NCBI GenBank assembly: GCA_946183145.1
Contig: CAMGZM010000005.1
Location: 108,016 to 172,015 of the forward strand
DNA: 64,000 nucleotides
Direction: 5' to 3'
Origin: an uncultured Fretibacterium sp.
GTDB taxonomy: Bacteria; Synergistota; Synergistia; Synergistales; Aminobacteriaceae
The notes beneath the pieces were generated by a model. It was not told where the DNA came from, searched no databases, and saw nothing but the letters and a program-made list of their open reading frames with translations. Shown here in pieces: positions 9,272-18,359 of this stretch. A program made the translations under genes and the position numbers. The first letter of the stretch is position 1; each line of letters starts with the position of its first letter.

Positions 9272-9300
9272 TTGAAATTTCCTCATAAAGTTTATACAAT
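9272..9300 (+). promoter_or_regulatory. Sigma-70 type promoter of the first sugar operon
   Basis: The -35 box is TTGAAA at 9272-9277 and the -10 box is TACAAT at 9295-9300, with the ideal 17-base spacer. This gives a leader of roughly 115 bases before the binding-protein gene at 9420, whose ribosome-binding site GGGAGG is near 9402. Confidence 0.7.
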
Positions 9301-9419
9301 ACTTTCATCCAGAAAAAATTTCAGAAAAAATTTTACGAGCTTGTGATTTAGACCTTTGCCAAGAAATTTTTTGACGAAGGTTTGAAGAAATAAAATTTTC
9401 AGGGAGGTACTTTTCGATA

Positions 9420-10355
9420 ATGAAGAGATTTCTTACCGTATCAGTCGCTCTATTAATGGTTATGTGTCTTGCTCTCTCAGCATCAGCAGCGGGGATCATG
9501 TACATCATAACTCCGTCAGCGTCAAATCCTTTCTTCGGAACAGAACAGAGAGTCGGAGCCGCAAAAGCTACAGCACTCGGCTACACACCCAAATGTTTCT
9601 CGCACGATGACGACGCAGCAGCTCAGCTTCAGCTTTTCGAGGCGGCAATCTCAGACGGAGCAGTCGCAATCATCTGTGATAACGCAGGCGCGGACGCATC
9701 AATCGAGGCAGTACGAAAAGCAGTCGAGGCAAAAATTCCCGTGTTCCTGATTGACCGCGAAATCAACGCATCAGGACTCGCAATCGCTCAGATAGTCGCC
9801 GACAACGCACAGGGCGCGGCCGCAATCGCTGAGAAATGGGTCGAGGCTATGGACTACAAAGGGAAATATGCGGAGCTTCTCGGACTTGAGTCGGATACAA
9901 ACTGCTGGGTACGTTCGCAGAATTATCACTCAGTAATCGATGAATATCCTGATTTGAAGATGGTTGCTCAGCAGTCAGCAAACTGGAGTCAGACAGAAGG
10001 CTACTCAAAGACAGAGGCAATCCTTCAGGCTAATCCGGACATAAGCGGAATAATCTGCGGTAATGATACGATGGCTTGCGGAGCCGCGCAGGCCTGCATT
10101 GACGCAGGAAGGAAGGACATCAAGATTATCGGCCTCGATGGCTCAGATGATGCCGCCGCTTACATCGCAAAAGGCCAGATGGTAGGAACAGCGTTACAGC
10201 AGATAGCGAGAATAACCGAGATCGCAATCGAACAGGCTGACGCTTACATCAAGAACGGAACAAAGCCCGCATCAGAAAAACAGCTTGTCCCCTGCATAGC
10301 AATCACAAAAGACAACGTTGCGAATCTCTCACAGTTCGTATACACAGAGAAATAA
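9420..10355 (+). CDS. Sugar ABC transporter, periplasmic binding protein (RbsB type)
   Basis: This is the 311-residue solute receptor of a ribose-type (CUT2) importer. It has a signal peptide (MKRFLTVSVALLMVMCLALS ending AAG), then a periplasmic-binding-protein fold with hinge features such as SASNPFFGTE, CDNAGADASIEAV, VFLIDREI and ICGNDTMACGAAQA. The ligand cannot be read from sequence; the downstream isomerase, kinase and transketolase suggest a pentose or similar aldose. It is the first gene of its operon and is followed by a hairpin that probably reduces transcription of the genes downstream. Confidence 0.92.
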   Translation: MKRFLTVSVALLMVMCLALSASAAGIMYIITPSASNPFFGTEQRVGAAKATALGYTPKCFSHDDDAAAQLQLFEAAISDGAVAIICDNAGADASIEAVRKAVEAKIPVFLIDREINASGLAIAQIVADNAQGAAAIAEKWVEAMDYKGKYAELLGLESDTNCWVRSQNYHSVIDEYPDLKMVAQQSANWSQTEGYSKTEAILQANPDISGIICGNDTMACGAAQACIDAGRKDIKIIGLDGSDDAAAYIAKGQMVGTALQQIARITEIAIEQADAYIKNGTKPASEKQLVPCIAITKDNVANLSQFVYTEK

Positions 10356-10361
10356 CTTCAC

Positions 10362-10399
10362 TTTTCCCCCCTTCAAACACGGAGGGGGAGATTTTTTTT
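10362..10399 (+). terminator. Hairpin with T-run after the binding-protein gene (attenuator)
   Basis: A run of six C at 10366-10371 pairs with five G at 10384-10388, flanked by T/A pairs, and is followed by TTTTTTTTA. It lies between the binding-protein gene and the next gene of the same operon. It is therefore probably a leaky terminator that keeps the binding protein more abundant than the transporter. Confidence 0.75.
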
Positions 10400-10425
10400 A
10401 TCCCAATAAAAGGAGAGAATATACT

Positions 10426-11010
10426 TTGAAGGGAAAAATTTTAGCCGTCATCATCATTGTAGCTATTGCTGCGTTTGTCGCAAATTCCGCGCTCGTAATC
10501 GACAAAGGCACGGAAGGAAAATACACGGGCGTTGTAGCTTTTGACGCTCATGCAAGCTCAGGAAGCGACTGGGCAAAAATTTCATCCGAAATCACAGGCA
10601 AGGCAGAAGACATTAACGCGGTCAACCTCAAAGAGTTAGGAGCAGGAAAGGCGGTAAAGTTCCGGGGGACTGTCAGCGAATTTTCATCAAAAGCCGGGGG
10701 CAAGCGCAAGACTATGGCCGTAACTCCTGAAAATTATTCGGGCGGTATGCAGTTTGTGATTCAGCTCGGAAGCATTTATACGGGGACTGCTGTGCGTGAT
10801 GTTCAGACCGTAAAGAGTTTCGGAGATTTCACGAACCAAACCGAATGGAGCCAGTACGCAAAGGCTTTGAACACTCAGGTAGACAATGAAGTAGTATCAC
10901 CCCTCGCAATCAATGACAGCGTGAAGGGAAAAACTGTAACAATCATCGGCGCGGCTGTGTCATCAGGGAATCAGGTGAATATTACCCCTGTTTCAATCGC
11001 TGTTGAATAG
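10426..11010 (+). CDS. DUF2291-family secreted protein of a sugar ABC operon
   Basis: The chosen start is the TTG at 10426, eight to nine bases after AGGAGAG, giving 194 residues; an upstream ATG at 10318 would overlap the binding-protein gene and the terminator. The N-terminus is a hydrophobic segment (KILAVIIIVAIAAFVANSA) that may be an anchor or signal peptide. The rest contains GKAVKFRGTVSEFSSKAGG and FVIQLGSIYTGTAVRDV, as in DUF2291 proteins, which are often encoded in ribose-type ABC operons. Its biochemical function is not known. It lies directly before the ATPase gene. Confidence 0.75.
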   Translation: MKGKILAVIIIVAIAAFVANSALVIDKGTEGKYTGVVAFDAHASSGSDWAKISSEITGKAEDINAVNLKELGAGKAVKFRGTVSEFSSKAGGKRKTMAVTPENYSGGMQFVIQLGSIYTGTAVRDVQTVKSFGDFTNQTEWSQYAKALNTQVDNEVVSPLAINDSVKGKTVTIIGAAVSSGNQVNITPVSIAVE

Positions 11011-11023
11011 GGGAGGGGATTTT

Positions 11024-12568
11024 ATGTTTGATGATCCCAATGTAGTTTTGCACTGCGAGAAAATCGACAAAATTTACCCCGGCACAAAGGCTTTAGACCA
11101 AGTTTCTTTTGACCTCCTCAAAGCAAAAGTGAATGTGTTAATCGGCGAGAACGGAGCAGGAAAATCAACGCTGATGAAAATGATTGCCGGGATTGAGCAG
11201 CCTTCAGCGGGGAAAATGTACATGGACGGAGAAGAAGTTTACTTCCGGGACATTAACGACGCAAAAGCAAAAGGCATCGGAATAATTCACCAAGAATTGA
11301 GCCTCTTCCCGAATCTGACGGTGTATCAAAATATTTTCATGAATCACGAGAAGACTAACGCAGGATTTCTTGACGACAGGAAACACATTGAGGGCGCGCG
11401 GAAAATTCTCCAGCGTCTTGAGCATGAAATACCGCCGGAGACTCTTGTCGGTGATTTGAGAGTCGGACAACAGCAGATGGTAGAGATTGCACGGAATCTT
11501 GTTGATGATGATTTGAGAGTCTTAATCATGGACGAGCCTACATCATCACTTTCGGCGGCTGAAGTCAAGGTGCTGTTCAAAATCATGCGCGAGCTTTTGG
11601 AGCAGGGAATCTCAATCGTGTACATCTCACACAGGCTTGAAGAGATTATGGAGATCGGCGACCACGTTACGATTCTCAGGGACGGGAAATATGTTGCAGA
11701 CGCTGACATAAAAGACATCACGCTTGAATGGATAGTTGAGAACATGGTCGGGAAAAATACCCAGTATCACAGGTTTGAACGGAGCATTGACCTTAACGCG
11801 GCCGAGAAAGTTCTTGAAGTCAACAATTTGTACCTTCCCAAAACTGGCGGAGGATGGCTGCTTGATGATGTCAGCATGTACTTGAAGAAAGGTGAAGTGC
11901 TTGGCATTTACGGACTCTTAGGCGCGGGACGTAGCGAGCTGTTTGAGTGCTTGATGGGAATGCGCCCCGAACATTCAGGAGAAATCATCTACAAGGGGCA
12001 GAAAATGAAAGTCGGAACGATTGCCGACCAGCTTAACGCGGGGTTCGCGATTGTGCCGGAAGACAGACAGAGGCAGGGACTCGTTCAAAGTCTCGACATC
12101 TGCAAAAATGCTTCTCTTGCGTCTCTTGAGGAGTTCACAAAATTCTGCTTCATGGATTACACAGCGGAAGGGAAAGCGGTTGACGAGGAAATAAGAGAGC
12201 TTCACATAAAGGTTGCGGACAAGCATTTGCCGATTCTCTCGCTTTCAGGAGGAAATCAGCAGAAAGTTGTAATCGCAAAAGGACTCATGACAAAACCCGA
12301 AGTGCTTTTGATGGATGAACCTTCACGGGGAATCGACATCGGCGCAAAAACAGAAGTCTTTGAGATCATACATGAGTTTTCAGAGCGGGGACTCTCAATC
12401 ATCGTAATATCTTCAGAGCTGAAAGAGATTATGGCGATTGCTGACAGAATATATGTCCTGTCAAACGGAAAATGCACCGCAGAATTAACCGGCTCAGAGA
12501 TAACAGAAGACAATTTAGTCCGGGCTTCCTATGCGGGACTCGGAACAGGCAAACACGCGGCGGCGTAA
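11024..12568 (+). CDS. Sugar ABC transporter ATP-binding protein (RbsA type)
   Basis: This ATPase energises import through the adjacent permease. Of several in-frame starts, the ATG at 11024 is best because GGGAGGGG lies seven bases before it (514 residues). Two nucleotide-binding domains are fused in tandem. The first has Walker A GENGAGKSTLMK near residue 41 and Walker B LIMDEPTSSLS. The second begins near 260, has signature LSGGNQQKVVIAKGL near 406 and Walker B LLMDEPSRGID. The first signature (RVGQQQMVEIAR) and the second P-loop (YGLLGAGRSEL) are degenerate, as is normal for RbsA-type proteins. Confidence 0.94.
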   Translation: MFDDPNVVLHCEKIDKIYPGTKALDQVSFDLLKAKVNVLIGENGAGKSTLMKMIAGIEQPSAGKMYMDGEEVYFRDINDAKAKGIGIIHQELSLFPNLTVYQNIFMNHEKTNAGFLDDRKHIEGARKILQRLEHEIPPETLVGDLRVGQQQMVEIARNLVDDDLRVLIMDEPTSSLSAAEVKVLFKIMRELLEQGISIVYISHRLEEIMEIGDHVTILRDGKYVADADIKDITLEWIVENMVGKNTQYHRFERSIDLNAAEKVLEVNNLYLPKTGGGWLLDDVSMYLKKGEVLGIYGLLGAGRSELFECLMGMRPEHSGEIIYKGQKMKVGTIADQLNAGFAIVPEDRQRQGLVQSLDICKNASLASLEEFTKFCFMDYTAEGKAVDEEIRELHIKVADKHLPILSLSGGNQQKVVIAKGLMTKPEVLLMDEPSRGIDIGAKTEVFEIIHEFSERGLSIIVISSELKEIMAIADRIYVLSNGKCTAELTGSEITEDNLVRASYAGLGTGKHAAA

Positions 12569-12592
12569 GTAAACTTGACTTGAGGTGAAAAC

Positions 12593-13621
12593 ATGAAAAA
12601 AGATAACAGCCAGCTGATTATGACCTTGCTAAAAGGCCGTACGTTTATCGTTTTGATTCTTCTCGTGATTTTCTTCAGCTTTGCTTCTTCATCGTTCCTT
12701 TCACTTAACACATTAACGATGGTTGCGAAACATGTTGCGCTTTACGGCATTCTTGCGCTTGGTATGACGTTCGTAATCATCACGGGCGGAATTGATTTGT
12801 CTGTCGGCTCAGTTGTCGGGCTTGTCGGAATGCTTGCGGGCGGATTGATTCAGGAAGGCTTGACGGTCGGAGGCAAAACGATTTATTTCACAGTCCCTGC
12901 AATTATTGTGTTAATGCTCTGCATGGGCTGCCTTATTGGACTCGTAAACGGATTAATCATCACAAAACTTAACGTAGCGGCATTCATTACGACGCTCGGA
13001 ACAATGTACATCTGCCGGGGACTCGCTAACCTGCGTTCGGCGGGCGCAACATTCTCAAGCATAGGAGGCTTTGAGGGACTCGGCAATGTCGGCTTAAAGT
13101 CATTTGGGGCTAACTGGTTCGGGATTCCTGCGGGCGTTTATGTCTTTGCGATACTCTCAATCATTGCAGCGTTATTGCTGAATCGGACTCCAACGGGCTG
13201 GCACTTCCTCGCTGTCGGAGGCAATGAGAAATCAGCAAAACTTTCAGGGATTAAGGCTGACCGCGTGAAGATTCTTGCGTATGTGATTTCGGGATTCTGC
13301 GCGGCGTGGATAGGAATCATCAACACGGCTCAATTGTCGGCGGCTCATCCTGCTTCGGGCGATGGCTGGGAAATGAACGCAATCGCGGCTACAGTTCTCG
13401 GCGGAACGTCAATGTCGGGCGGATCAGGTACGATTATCGGGACAATTGTCGGAGCATTCGTTATCGGAGTCATAAATGATGGAATGACAATGTGCGGAGT
13501 CTCTGAGTTCTGGCAGAAAATCATACGCGGCGCAGTAATAATCCTCGCGGTAATAATCGACCAGACACAGAGAAATCTTCAAGCAAAAATGGCGTTACAA
13601 GCACGCAACGAGTCAAAGTAA
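12593..13621 (+). CDS. Sugar ABC transporter permease (RbsC type)
   Basis: This 342-residue inner-membrane protein has eight to ten hydrophobic segments and the CUT2 permease motifs MTFVIITGGIDLSVGSVVGL, TLGTMYICRGLANLR, AVGGNEKSAKLSGI (the loop that contacts the ATPase) and TVLGGTSMSGGSGTIIGT. The start ATG follows GAGGTGAAAAC. A single permease gene suggests a homodimeric pore. It lies between the ATPase and the isomerase genes. Confidence 0.94.
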   Translation: MKKDNSQLIMTLLKGRTFIVLILLVIFFSFASSSFLSLNTLTMVAKHVALYGILALGMTFVIITGGIDLSVGSVVGLVGMLAGGLIQEGLTVGGKTIYFTVPAIIVLMLCMGCLIGLVNGLIITKLNVAAFITTLGTMYICRGLANLRSAGATFSSIGGFEGLGNVGLKSFGANWFGIPAGVYVFAILSIIAALLLNRTPTGWHFLAVGGNEKSAKLSGIKADRVKILAYVISGFCAAWIGIINTAQLSAAHPASGDGWEMNAIAATVLGGTSMSGGSGTIIGTIVGAFVIGVINDGMTMCGVSEFWQKIIRGAVIILAVIIDQTQRNLQAKMALQARNESK

Positions 13622-13642
13622 CAAGATAAAGGGGGAAAATCT

Positions 13643-15067
13643 ATGAGCGCAAAAATCAAGATAGGATTCGCGCCAACAAGACGGGCAATCTTCAGCGCAC
13701 CCGCGGCGGTAGAGTACAGGAAATTGACGGCAAATCGACTCCGTGAACTGAACATTGATTTTGTTGACATTGACGACGTGAACGAGGAAGGATTGTTGTA
13801 TGACGATGCCGGACTCGAAAAGATTACCGCGAAATTCAAGGCCGAAAATGTTGCCGGGCTTTTCATTCCTCACGCTAATTTCGGGACTGAGTACGAATGC
13901 GCAAGACTCGCAAAAGCGTTAAACGTTCCTGTACTCTTATGGGGGCCGAGAGACGAACGCCCAAGCCCTGACGGAATGCGCTTGCGTGATAGCCAGTGCG
14001 GACTCTTCGCAACGGGAAAAGTTTTGCGGCGTTTCAGAGTCCCATTCACCTACATGAACAACTGCAACCTTACTGACCCGGAATTTGAGCGCGGATTAAG
14101 GGACTTCATAGCTGTCTGCAACGTGGTAAAAGTTTTCAGGCACACGAGAATTTTGCAGATCGGCCCGCGTCCGTTCGATTTCTGGTCAACAATGTGCAAT
14201 GAAGGCGAGCTTCTCGAAAAATTCAACATTCAGCTTTCACCGATTCCCCTTCCTGAACTTTACGCTGAGATGCGGAAATGGAAAGAAGAGAAAAACGAGG
14301 TTGCAAAAGTCATCGCCTACTGCAAAGAAAATATGTTCTGCAAGATTGAAGACAAATCACTTGAGGAAGTTGCCGCGCTTAAAGTTGCGATGAAGAGTCT
14401 TGCGGAAAAATACGGGTGCAACGCCATCGCTATACAGTGCTGGAACGCATTGCAGGACGAAATTAACATAATGCCTTGCGCCGCTAACAGCCTTCTTAAC
14501 GAGGAAGGAATCCCCGTAGTGTGTGAGACTGACATTCACGGGACAATCTCGCAGTTAATCGCCGAGGCAGCCTCAATGAATGAACGCCGCGTAATGTTCT
14601 CCGACTGGACAGTAAGACACCCCGACAATGAGAACGGAGAATTGTTGCAGCACTGCGGGCCTTGGCCGATTTCAGTCGCAAAAGAGAAGCCCTCTATCTG
14701 CGTACCTGTAGCATTCCCTCAGAACGGCGCAGTATCGGCTGAAGCGAAACACGGACTCATGAGCCTTGTACGTTTTGACGGCGACGGCGGAGAGTACTCG
14801 ATACTTCTCGGACATGCAAAGGGAATTGACGGGCCATTTACGCGGGGGACTTATGTGTGGATTGAGGTCAATAACCTGAAACGGCTTGAAGCAAAAGTTG
14901 TTGAAGGGCCGTATATCCATCATGTTGCGGCGATTCACGGTGATGTTGTTCCTGTCGTGTATGAGGCGTGCAAATATATCGGAGTGAAGCCGGATCTCTA
15001 TGATCCCATTGAAGAGAAAGTGAAAGCATATCTTCACGGTGAAGATGTAATTTTTGATGAGGTGTAA
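13643..15067 (+). CDS. L-fucose/D-arabinose isomerase-family enzyme
   Basis: The 474-residue protein resembles L-fucose isomerase and related aldose-ketose isomerases, which open and isomerise sugars with a divalent metal. The N-terminal half carries an FADWNR-like region (PFTYMNNCNL, ILQIGPRPFDFWSTMCNE). The C-terminal half has candidate metal ligands Glu in VCETDIHGTIS, Asp in MFSDWTVRHPD and a His in ELLQHCGPW. It follows the importer and precedes the transketolase halves, so the likely job is conversion of the imported aldose to a ketose. The substrate is not identified. Confidence 0.8.
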   Translation: MSAKIKIGFAPTRRAIFSAPAAVEYRKLTANRLRELNIDFVDIDDVNEEGLLYDDAGLEKITAKFKAENVAGLFIPHANFGTEYECARLAKALNVPVLLWGPRDERPSPDGMRLRDSQCGLFATGKVLRRFRVPFTYMNNCNLTDPEFERGLRDFIAVCNVVKVFRHTRILQIGPRPFDFWSTMCNEGELLEKFNIQLSPIPLPELYAEMRKWKEEKNEVAKVIAYCKENMFCKIEDKSLEEVAALKVAMKSLAEKYGCNAIAIQCWNALQDEINIMPCAANSLLNEEGIPVVCETDIHGTISQLIAEAASMNERRVMFSDWTVRHPDNENGELLQHCGPWPISVAKEKPSICVPVAFPQNGAVSAEAKHGLMSLVRFDGDGGEYSILLGHAKGIDGPFTRGTYVWIEVNNLKRLEAKVVEGPYIHHVAAIHGDVVPVVYEACKYIGVKPDLYDPIEEKVKAYLHGEDVIFDEV

Positions 15068-15070
15068 TAC

Positions 15071-15919
15071 ATGCGGAAAATCAAAAACGTAAAAGAGTTA
15101 AGCATTAAGGCTTTCGACATTCGCCGGGACGCTCTCGACATCATCATGGCCGGCGGCGGAGGTCATATCGGCGGGGACATGAGCGAACCCGAAATACTTC
15201 TCACGCTCTACGAGAGAATGAATGTTACGCCCGAAACGCAGGACTCACCAGACCGGGACAGATTCGTACTCAGCAAGGGACATTGTGTAGAGACTCTTTA
15301 CGCGGTGTTATCGTATGAAGGCTTCATGAATCTTGACGAGGTGAAAGCGAAATTCTCAAAATTCGGCTCTGAATACATCGGTCATCCTCATAACACATTG
15401 CCGGGAATCGAAATGAACTCAGGCTCACTCGGTCATGGACTCTCTGTTTCTGTCGGAATGGCTTTAGCCGGGAAAATGGACAAGAAAAATTACCGCGTCT
15501 ATACGTTAATGGGAGATGGCGAACTCGCTGAAGGTTCTGTGTGGGAAGGTGCTGCGGCTGGCGGTCATTACAGGCTGGATAATCTGTGCGCGTTCGTGGA
15601 TCACAATCATCTTCAGATTTCGGGGAATGTTGACGAGGTTTTGTCGCCCGGAAATATCGCGTTAAGGTTCGAGGCTTCCGGCTGGAATGTGATTAACGTC
15701 ATGAACGGCAACGACATTCAGCAGATAAGCGACGCTCTTGACGTTGCGGAGAGGACGAAAGGAAAACCCACCGTAATTATCGCTGAGACTCTCAAGGGAA
15801 AAGCATCACCGTTAATCGAGAACAAAGCGAACTGGCACCACAAATTGCCGACACAGGAAGAATACGAAAGAATCTGCGCTGATATTGCCGCGTACAAGGA
15901 GGCTTTAATCAATGGCTAA
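15071..15919 (+). CDS. Transketolase, N-terminal subunit
   Basis: This 282-residue protein corresponds to the thiamine-diphosphate-binding half of transketolase. Landmarks are SKGHCVETLYAVLSYEGF, MNSGSLGHGLSVSVGMALA and the ThDP motif GDGELAEGSVWEGAA followed by DHNHLQISG. The pyrimidine-binding half is encoded by the next gene, which overlaps by 8 bases. Split transketolases occur widely, and a pair placed inside a sugar operon often acts on one dedicated ketose phosphate, for example the apulose-4-phosphate transketolase described for D-apiose use. Confidence 0.92.
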   Translation: MRKIKNVKELSIKAFDIRRDALDIIMAGGGGHIGGDMSEPEILLTLYERMNVTPETQDSPDRDRFVLSKGHCVETLYAVLSYEGFMNLDEVKAKFSKFGSEYIGHPHNTLPGIEMNSGSLGHGLSVSVGMALAGKMDKKNYRVYTLMGDGELAEGSVWEGAAAGGHYRLDNLCAFVDHNHLQISGNVDEVLSPGNIALRFEASGWNVINVMNGNDIQQISDALDVAERTKGKPTVIIAETLKGKASPLIENKANWHHKLPTQEEYERICADIAAYKEALING

Positions 15920-16847
15920 TAAAATCGCAAACCGCGCTGTAATGTGCGAGGTACTCAAAGAGGCAGCCTCAAAAGATAAAAGCGTTGTAGTATTGTGCAG
16001 TGACTCGCGGGGATCTGCTTCACTGTCGTCATTCGCTGACACATTCCCGGAGCAGTTCGTAGAAGTCGGAATCGCCGAGCAGAATCTCGTGAGCATTGCG
16101 GCTGGTCTTGCCTCATGCGGTAAAAAGGCGTTCGCTATTTCTCCCGCGTCATTCATTTCAACACGGAGCTATGAGCAGTGCAAAGTTGACTGTGCATATT
16201 CCGACACGAACGTGAAACTTATCGGCATTTCCGGCGGTGTGAGTTACGGCGCGTTAGGGATGACTCACCATTCAGCGCAGGACATCGCGGCCATGTCAGC
16301 AATACCGAACATGAGAGTATATTTGCCGTCAGACAGATTCCAGACTCGCTGTGTGTTTGAAGCCCTCCTGAAGGACAACAAGACCGCTTACGTGAGAATT
16401 GGACGCAATCCAGTTGAAGATGTCTACTCAGAAGGCAATGTGCCATTCACGATGGACAAGGCTACAGTTCTCGCTGAAGGCTCAGATGTTCTCATTGTCG
16501 CTTGCGGTGAAGTCGTAAAAGCCTCAAAGGATGCCGCCGAATTGTTGCGGGCAAAAGGAATCTCAGCGGGAGTCCTCGATATGTACTGCGTGAAGCCTCT
16601 CGACACTGAAACACTGCTGAAACATGCCGCCGGGAAAAAGTTAGTACTTACGGTTGAAGAGCATTCGCCTTTCGGTGGACTCGGAAGCATGGTAGCTCAG
16701 GTTATCAGCGCGAACGACCCGAAAAAGGTCATCAATCTCTCGCTTCATGATGAGCCTGTAATCACGGGAAAATCTCAGGAAGTTTTCGCCTACTACGGAA
16801 TGAACGCAGAGGGAATCACTAAGAAAGTCTGCGAAATTTTAGGCTGA
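15912..16847 (+). CDS. Transketolase, C-terminal subunit
   Basis: The 311-residue protein is the pyrimidine-binding and C-terminal half of transketolase. It shows the catalytic Glu in FVEVGIAEQNLVSIAAGLA, GMTHHSAQDIAAMSAIPNM and the C-terminal domain with VLTVEEHSPFGGLGS. It overlaps the N-terminal subunit by 8 bases and shares one base with the kinase start (TGATG), so the three genes are probably translationally coupled and made in equal amounts. Confidence 0.92.
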   Translation: MANKIANRAVMCEVLKEAASKDKSVVVLCSDSRGSASLSSFADTFPEQFVEVGIAEQNLVSIAAGLASCGKKAFAISPASFISTRSYEQCKVDCAYSDTNVKLIGISGGVSYGALGMTHHSAQDIAAMSAIPNMRVYLPSDRFQTRCVFEALLKDNKTAYVRIGRNPVEDVYSEGNVPFTMDKATVLAEGSDVLIVACGEVVKASKDAAELLRAKGISAGVLDMYCVKPLDTETLLKHAAGKKLVLTVEEHSPFGGLGSMVAQVISANDPKKVINLSLHDEPVITGKSQEVFAYYGMNAEGITKKVCEILG

Positions 16848-18319
16848 TGGGAAAATATATTCTTAGTGTTGACCAGAGCACACAAGGCACAAAGGCTTTG
16901 CTGTTTGATGACAAAGGCGCGTTGCTTTGCAGGACGGACAAACCGCACAGGCAGATCATCAACGATAGGGGCTGGGTTGAACACGATCTCAACGAAATTT
17001 ACGCGAACACTTTGCAGGTTGTGAAAGACCTCGTGTCAAAAGCCGGAATCGACAAGGGCGAAATTGTTGCGCTGGGAATAAGCAATCAGCGTGAGACTTC
17101 AGCATGTTGGAGCAAAAAGACGGGCGAACCTCTGTACAATGCTATTGTGTGGCAGTGTTCGAGGGGCGCGGCAATTTGTGAAGGACTTGAACGGCAGGGA
17201 TATTCCGATACAGTTTACAGGAAGACAGGAATCAAATTGTCCCCGTATTTCCCCGCCGCTAAATTAGCGTGGATATTCCAGAATGTCGCGGGAGTCTCTG
17301 AACGTTCAAAGGCCAGAGAAATTGCAGCAGGAACAATTGACTCGTGGCTCGTCTGGAAACTCACTAACGGCGAACGGCATCAGACGGATTACTCTAACGC
17401 CTCGCGGACTCAGCTCTTCAACATCAATTCGCTTGAATGGGATGATGATTTGCTGAAAATTTTCGGCCTCGATAAAAATTGCATGGCTGAAGTTACAGAC
17501 TCTGACGGCGATTTTGGCATGACGGATTTTGACGGCTGGCTTGACAGGAAGATTCCAATCTGCGGAGTCTTGGGTGATTCTCACGGCGCGTTGTTCGGTC
17601 AGGGCTGTTTGAACACGGGAATGATTAAGGCGACTTACGGCACAGGCTCTTCTATCATGATGAACACAGGAGAAAATCCTGTATTCACTGATGCGGGAAT
17701 TGTTACGAGTCTTGCGTGGAAGATCGGCGGAAAAGTTAATTACGTCCTCGAAGGCAACATAAATTATACGGGAGCTGTTATCACTTGGCTGAAAGATGAC
17801 GTGAAACTAATTGCGAGTCCCGGTGAAACAGAATCACTTGCGCGGGCCGCAAAAAGGAACGACAAAACATATTTAGTCCCGGCGTTTTCGGGATTAGGCG
17901 CGCCGTATTGGGACTCTCACGCTTCAGCCTGCATTGTGGGAATGACTCGCTCAACGGGGAAAAATGAGATCGTAAAAGCCGCGTTAGACTGCATTGTGTA
18001 TCAGATTACGGACATTGTAGAGGCAATGAGGGCGAGTTCAGGAATCGCAATAAGCGGACTCAGAGTTGACGGAGGCCCTACACGCAACAAGTATCTCATG
18101 CAGTTTCAGAGCGACATGCTGAATATTCCCGTGAGAGTTCCTGACGCTGAGGAATTATCCGGGATTGGTGCTGCTTACTGCGCTGGAATTTCTGCGGGGC
18201 TTTACGGTGATGATGTCTTCAAGAATCTGAAACGTACTCTGTATGTGCCTGACATGGCCGGGAGTGAACGCGAAACTTTATATGACGGCTGGAAAAATGC
18301 TGTAACAAAATCTCGCTGA
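16847..18319 (+). CDS. FGGY-family carbohydrate kinase
   Basis: This 490-residue kinase has the ASKHA fold of the FGGY family: N-terminal phosphate motif LSVDQSTQGTKALLFD, GISNQRETSACW, VWQCSRG, catalytic region GVLGDSHGALFGQG, ATYGTGSSIM, and the C-terminal FGGY signature GLRVDGGPTRNKYLMQFQSD. The overall pattern is close to glycerol kinase, but the operon (isomerase and split transketolase) suggests that it phosphorylates a ketose. It is the last gene of the operon and is followed by a strong terminator. Confidence 0.85.
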   Translation: MGKYILSVDQSTQGTKALLFDDKGALLCRTDKPHRQIINDRGWVEHDLNEIYANTLQVVKDLVSKAGIDKGEIVALGISNQRETSACWSKKTGEPLYNAIVWQCSRGAAICEGLERQGYSDTVYRKTGIKLSPYFPAAKLAWIFQNVAGVSERSKAREIAAGTIDSWLVWKLTNGERHQTDYSNASRTQLFNINSLEWDDDLLKIFGLDKNCMAEVTDSDGDFGMTDFDGWLDRKIPICGVLGDSHGALFGQGCLNTGMIKATYGTGSSIMMNTGENPVFTDAGIVTSLAWKIGGKVNYVLEGNINYTGAVITWLKDDVKLIASPGETESLARAAKRNDKTYLVPAFSGLGAPYWDSHASACIVGMTRSTGKNEIVKAALDCIVYQITDIVEAMRASSGIAISGLRVDGGPTRNKYLMQFQSDMLNIPVRVPDAEELSGIGAAYCAGISAGLYGDDVFKNLKRTLYVPDMAGSERETLYDGWKNAVTKSR

Positions 18320-18330
18320 CAAAAAATTAA

Positions 18331-18359
18331 GAGGGGATTCAAACGTCCCCCCTTTTTTT
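18331..18359. terminator. Bidirectional terminator between the FGGY kinase and the ribokinase
   Basis: GGGGA and TCCCC enclose the loop TTCAAACG. A run of seven T follows on the plus strand, and the complement gives TTAATTTTTT on the minus strand. It serves the two convergent operons. Confidence 0.85.
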
